Positions 61,709 to 64,000 of a DNA stretch of 64,000 bases are shown here, piece after piece. Positions within the stretch are counted from its first letter, which is position 1. Each line of letters begins with the position of its first letter. The position numbers were made by a program, and so were the translations under genes. Source of the stretch: Chitinophagaceae bacterium (GTDB lineage: Bacteria > Bacteroidota > Bacteroidia > Chitinophagales > Chitinophagaceae); NCBI GenBank assembly GCA_947476485.1, contig CANJQU010000005.1:1-64000 (forward strand), in the 5' to 3' direction. The notes beneath the pieces are model-generated. The model did no database searches, had not been told where the DNA came from, and was given only the letters and a program-made list of their open reading frames with translations.

Positions 61709-62266
61709 CTATTTCACGTAGCGAAGCGCAACGCATCCCGACTTAAAAATCTTTGACTCAACAAGTTTCAATTGTAATCTCTCCTGTAAAGTAACACTAT
61801 CTAAAAATCGCCTCCCTTCTCCTACAAGTATTGGCTGGATGACAAAATAATATTCATCAACCAGGCCGAGCTCTATGAGTTGTGAAGGAATGTCTACACC
61901 ACCGGTTAAAATATTCCCGCCTGGTTCCTGTTTCAACTTAAGTATTTCCTCCCGGAGGTTCGAGCGAACAATTCTTGTTTTATCTCCTTCAACGCGCTGC
62001 AGTGTTCGTGAGAAAACAACAATTTTGTCAACAGCGTCAAATGCCTTTGCAAATTCGTTTATTGATCTTGTCGGTCCGGATTGGCTTTTCGCAAGATCGG
62101 GCCAGAAAGGAACCATCAATCCATAGGTTTTACGTCCATAGACCAAAGTGTCAGCATCCTGCATGAGTTGCGCAAAATATTCATGTATCTCTTCATCACT
62201 AATACCTTTAGTGTGATCGCAGCAGCCATCTATAGTAAGGTTGATTCCGAAGATCAGCTTTCTCAT
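61709..62266 (-). CDS. Dihydrofolate reductase-like (RibD C-terminal domain) protein
   Basis: 185 residues. The DHFR-like fold is shown by MRKLIFGINLTIDGCCDH, LVYGRKTYGLMVPFW, KIVVFSRTLQ, GGNILTGGVDIPSQLIELGLVDEY and VGEGRRF. Members of this family (RibD_C) bind NADPH; most stand-alone copies are of unknown substrate. It is not expected to be the true folA gene. It stands alone. Confidence 0.85.
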   Translation of the reverse strand: MRKLIFGINLTIDGCCDHTKGISDEEIHEYFAQLMQDADTLVYGRKTYGLMVPFWPDLAKSQSGPTRSINEFAKAFDAVDKIVVFSRTLQRVEGDKTRIVRSNLREEILKLKQEPGGNILTGGVDIPSQLIELGLVDEYYFVIQPILVGEGRRFLDSVTLQERLQLKLVESKIFKSGCVALRYVK

Positions 62267-62408
62267 ATGAATCGTTGGTTTTTATATCCCTCAAATTAGT
62301 TACTCTTTTTCGCTTTCGCAAAATGGATGGAACAAGGTGGGATACCCTCACCACACCCAGCTCCCTCGCTGGGCTCTCTTTTTCGCCCTAAAACCATACC
62401 TTCATATC

Positions 62409-62936
62409 ATGCTTCCATCTGAAAACCTCACAACACCCCGGCTAGTGCTTCGCGAGCTGAAAGATGAAGACCTCCAGGCGATATTTGCACTGCGCTCCAA
62501 TGAGACCGTATGCAGGTATATTGACAGGCCGGTACCGCAGCACATCAGCGAGGCCAGTGCTTTTATAGAAAGGATCAGGAAAGGATATGCAGACAATAGT
62601 ACTTACTATTGGGTACTTAGCCTGAAAGGTGAACAAGAGCTATTGGGTACCATCTGCCTGTGGAATTTCTCCGGTGATGGCGTTGCCGAGATCGGTTATG
62701 AAATGCTGCCGCAACACCACGGCAAGGGCTATATGCAGGAATCGTTGGCTGCCATATCTGAATATAGCTTCAACATTCTAAAGCTATCTGCAATAGATGC
62801 ATTTACCCACCGCGACAATACAGCCTCCAAAAAACTGCTGGAAAGAAATGGCTTTAACCTGTGCGAAGGCAGAACCGACCCGGATGTACCGGCGAATGTG
62901 ATCTATAGGAAAGGAGCGCCCTTAAACATAAAGTAG
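62409..62936 (+). CDS. GNAT family N-acetyltransferase (RimJ/RimL-like)
   Basis: 175 residues from the ATG at 62409; an earlier in-frame start at 62337 lies in a region with a short palindrome and is less likely. GNAT features: TTPRLVLRELKDEDLQAIFAL, then LLGTICLWNF, EIGYEMLPQHHGKGYMQESLAAI (acetyl-CoA loop) and FTHRDNTASKKLLERNGF. This sub-group acetylates ribosomal-protein N-termini or small molecules; the substrate cannot be told. Confidence 0.85.
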   Translation: MLPSENLTTPRLVLRELKDEDLQAIFALRSNETVCRYIDRPVPQHISEASAFIERIRKGYADNSTYYWVLSLKGEQELLGTICLWNFSGDGVAEIGYEMLPQHHGKGYMQESLAAISEYSFNILKLSAIDAFTHRDNTASKKLLERNGFNLCEGRTDPDVPANVIYRKGAPLNIK

Positions 62937-62969
62937 TAGGTTCGGGATGCCAGTATTCGGGGCGCAAAA

Positions 62970-64000
62970 TTAAATGTCCATACTAAGAATATAACGGGTA
63001 CTCCTGCCGCCGCCCTGAACAAGTACTGCACCGGTGTCAGACAAATGTTGGAGGTCCCGGGTTGCAGTGGCTTTAGATACTTTGGTGAGGGAGATATACT
63101 TGTTGGCGTTCATACCTCCTTTAAAACCCTCAGGTCCCGCATCCATCATTCTTTTTATGACCTTTAATTGCCGTTCGTTCAATTCATTTTTGAAGCGGTC
63201 AAAGAATTTGGCTTTCCTGAGAATGAATTCTATTAGTTCTCCAGCCTGTTTTTGCGCAGCAAGGGTAGTATCAACGAAGTACTTTATCCATTTTGTGATC
63301 TGATTATCTTGCTGGGCTCTTTCCAGGGCACCATAATAAGATTTCTTATCCTTCTCTATTGTTCTCGAAAGACTCAGCAGCACAGGCCGCCCCAATGTTT
63401 GTGACAATGCTTTCTCGGCAATTGCGCGTCCTATTCTCCCATTGCCATCTTCAAAAGGATGAATGGATTCGAAATACAAATGTGCTATGGCGGCCCTCAC
63501 AGGTGCCTTTTTAATTTCATTTATTCCACCCGGCGCTGTATTATTAAACCAGGATATAAATCTGGTCATTTCTGCGGGAACCTGTGCAGAAGGTGGAGCT
63601 TCAAAATGAATTTTCTCTTTGCTCATTGCACCTGAAATAACCTGCATAGGTTCCTGGTGTGTCCGCCATTTCCCAATCTGTATATATCTATCATCCGCCA
63701 TCAGCATTTCATGCCATAAAAATAATTTCTCCTGTGTTAATGGTTCGGGGAAGCTTTCTCTGACATCAACCATAAGTTGCCCAACACCGCGCGCTTTCTT
63801 GTCTCTGATCGTATCCGGTTTTTTATTGAGGCCGAGATTATTGCGAATAGATGAAACAACATCTTCCCTGTTGAGATATTCCCCCTCAATTTCAGAGGTT
63901 TTTATTGCTTCTGCAACCATTGTATTAATCACTGTTTCCATTTGCAGGTCTTCAGACATCGCATTTAACATACCGCCAGTGCGCCCGGTTTCCTCTGCGA
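62970..64000 (-). CDS. Fic family protein, N-terminus cut by right edge
   Basis: At least 343 residues; the frame is open to the edge beyond the first visible ATG (63971), and the DUF4172-type N-terminal domain seems to be missing its first 20 or so residues. The Fic core is HPFEDGNGRIGR, with all catalytic residues. The inhibitory motif (S/T)xxxE(G/N) is present near the start as TSEIEG, so it is a class II Fic protein, self-inhibited. Fic enzymes transfer AMP, usually to target proteins. A winged helix (SLTKVSKATATRDLQHL) follows, typical of this architecture. Confidence 0.88.
   Translation of the reverse strand, partial: AEETGRTGGMLNAMSEDLQMETVINTMVAEAIKTSEIEGEYLNREDVVSSIRNNLGLNKKPDTIRDKKARGVGQLMVDVRESFPEPLTQEKLFLWHEMLMADDRYIQIGKWRTHQEPMQVISGAMSKEKIHFEAPPSAQVPAEMTRFISWFNNTAPGGINEIKKAPVRAAIAHLYFESIHPFEDGNGRIGRAIAEKALSQTLGRPVLLSLSRTIEKDKKSYYGALERAQQDNQITKWIKYFVDTTLAAQKQAGELIEFILRKAKFFDRFKNELNERQLKVIKRMMDAGPEGFKGGMNANKYISLTKVSKATATRDLQHLSDTGAVLVQGGGRSTRYILSMDI

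Noticed and set aside
62356-62373. CCCAGC/GCTGGG hairpin followed by CTCTCTTTTT
   Set aside because: It lies between divergent genes, upstream of the GNAT start, where no plus-strand transcript is expected to end; more likely a repeat.

Overview
The window is chromosomal DNA of a member of the Bacteroidota, most likely of the Chitinophagales/Chitinophagaceae type. Evidence: a division and cell-wall (dcw) cluster with a PASTA-containing FtsI-type transpeptidase, Bacteroidota-style FtsL and a long FtsZ tail; very large secreted proteins ending in type IX secretion (T9SS) sorting domains; TAnnTTTG-like -7 elements and few Shine-Dalgarno sequences; and many families of small dispersed palindromes. 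No rRNA, tRNA, CRISPR array or IS transposase was seen.

Layout. 1-4.2 kb: minus-strand genes (DUF6498 fragment, secreted HExxGH protein, class-A beta-lactamase-like serine hydrolase, DUF983 zinc-ribbon membrane protein, AraC regulator). 4.5-21.0 kb: a complete dcw operon on the plus strand, mraZ-rsmH-ftsL-ftsI-murE-mraY-murD-ftsW-murG-murC-ftsQ-ftsA-ftsZ. It starts behind a four-phase MraZ box and ends at a strong terminator. Its genes make lipid II (MurC/D/E, MraY, MurG), polymerise and crosslink septal peptidoglycan (FtsW, FtsI) and build the Z-ring (FtsZ, FtsA, FtsQ, FtsL). 21.3-32.0 kb: three giant exported T9SS cargo proteins, each with its own terminator. 32.2-41 kb: a small lipoprotein, a palindromic repeat array, a lipoprotein M49 dipeptidyl-peptidase III, a BlaI/M56 sensor-repressor pair, a DUF6624 protein and the electron-transfer flavoprotein genes etfB/etfA.

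41.5-49.7 kb is the accessory centre: a type I restriction-modification locus hsdM-hsdS-(two uncharacterised genes)-hsdR. Two features stand out. First, hsdR carries an in-frame insert of about 170 codons: a second nuclease domain (DUF559, PD-(D/E)xK fold) bracketed by copies of a dispersed GGAGAGGG palindrome, placed between the HsdR nuclease and the motor. It looks like a mobile domain cassette that has colonised a restriction enzyme. Second, the two genes between hsdS and hsdR are a translationally coupled pair of a DUF6932-like nucleotidyltransferase and a 304-residue partner, a plausible embedded defence or toxin-antitoxin module.

49.7-51.2 kb is non-coding and holds a 386-bp unit repeated about three times in tandem. 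51.2-64 kb: a C4 zinc-ribbon coiled-coil protein coupled to a Nif3-like protein, a RelE/ParE toxin-antitoxin pair, a CzcCBA-type heavy-metal efflux operon with small proteins at both ends, a DUF433/DUF5615 toxin-antitoxin pair, a conserved hypothetical, a DHFR-like reductase, a GNAT acetyltransferase and a Fic protein cut by the right edge.

A theme across the window is small palindromic repeats lying directly against stop codons (rsmH, etfA, etfB, hsdR, the zinc-ribbon gene, the 61.6-kb gene). All calls rest on reading translations and motifs; no database search was made.
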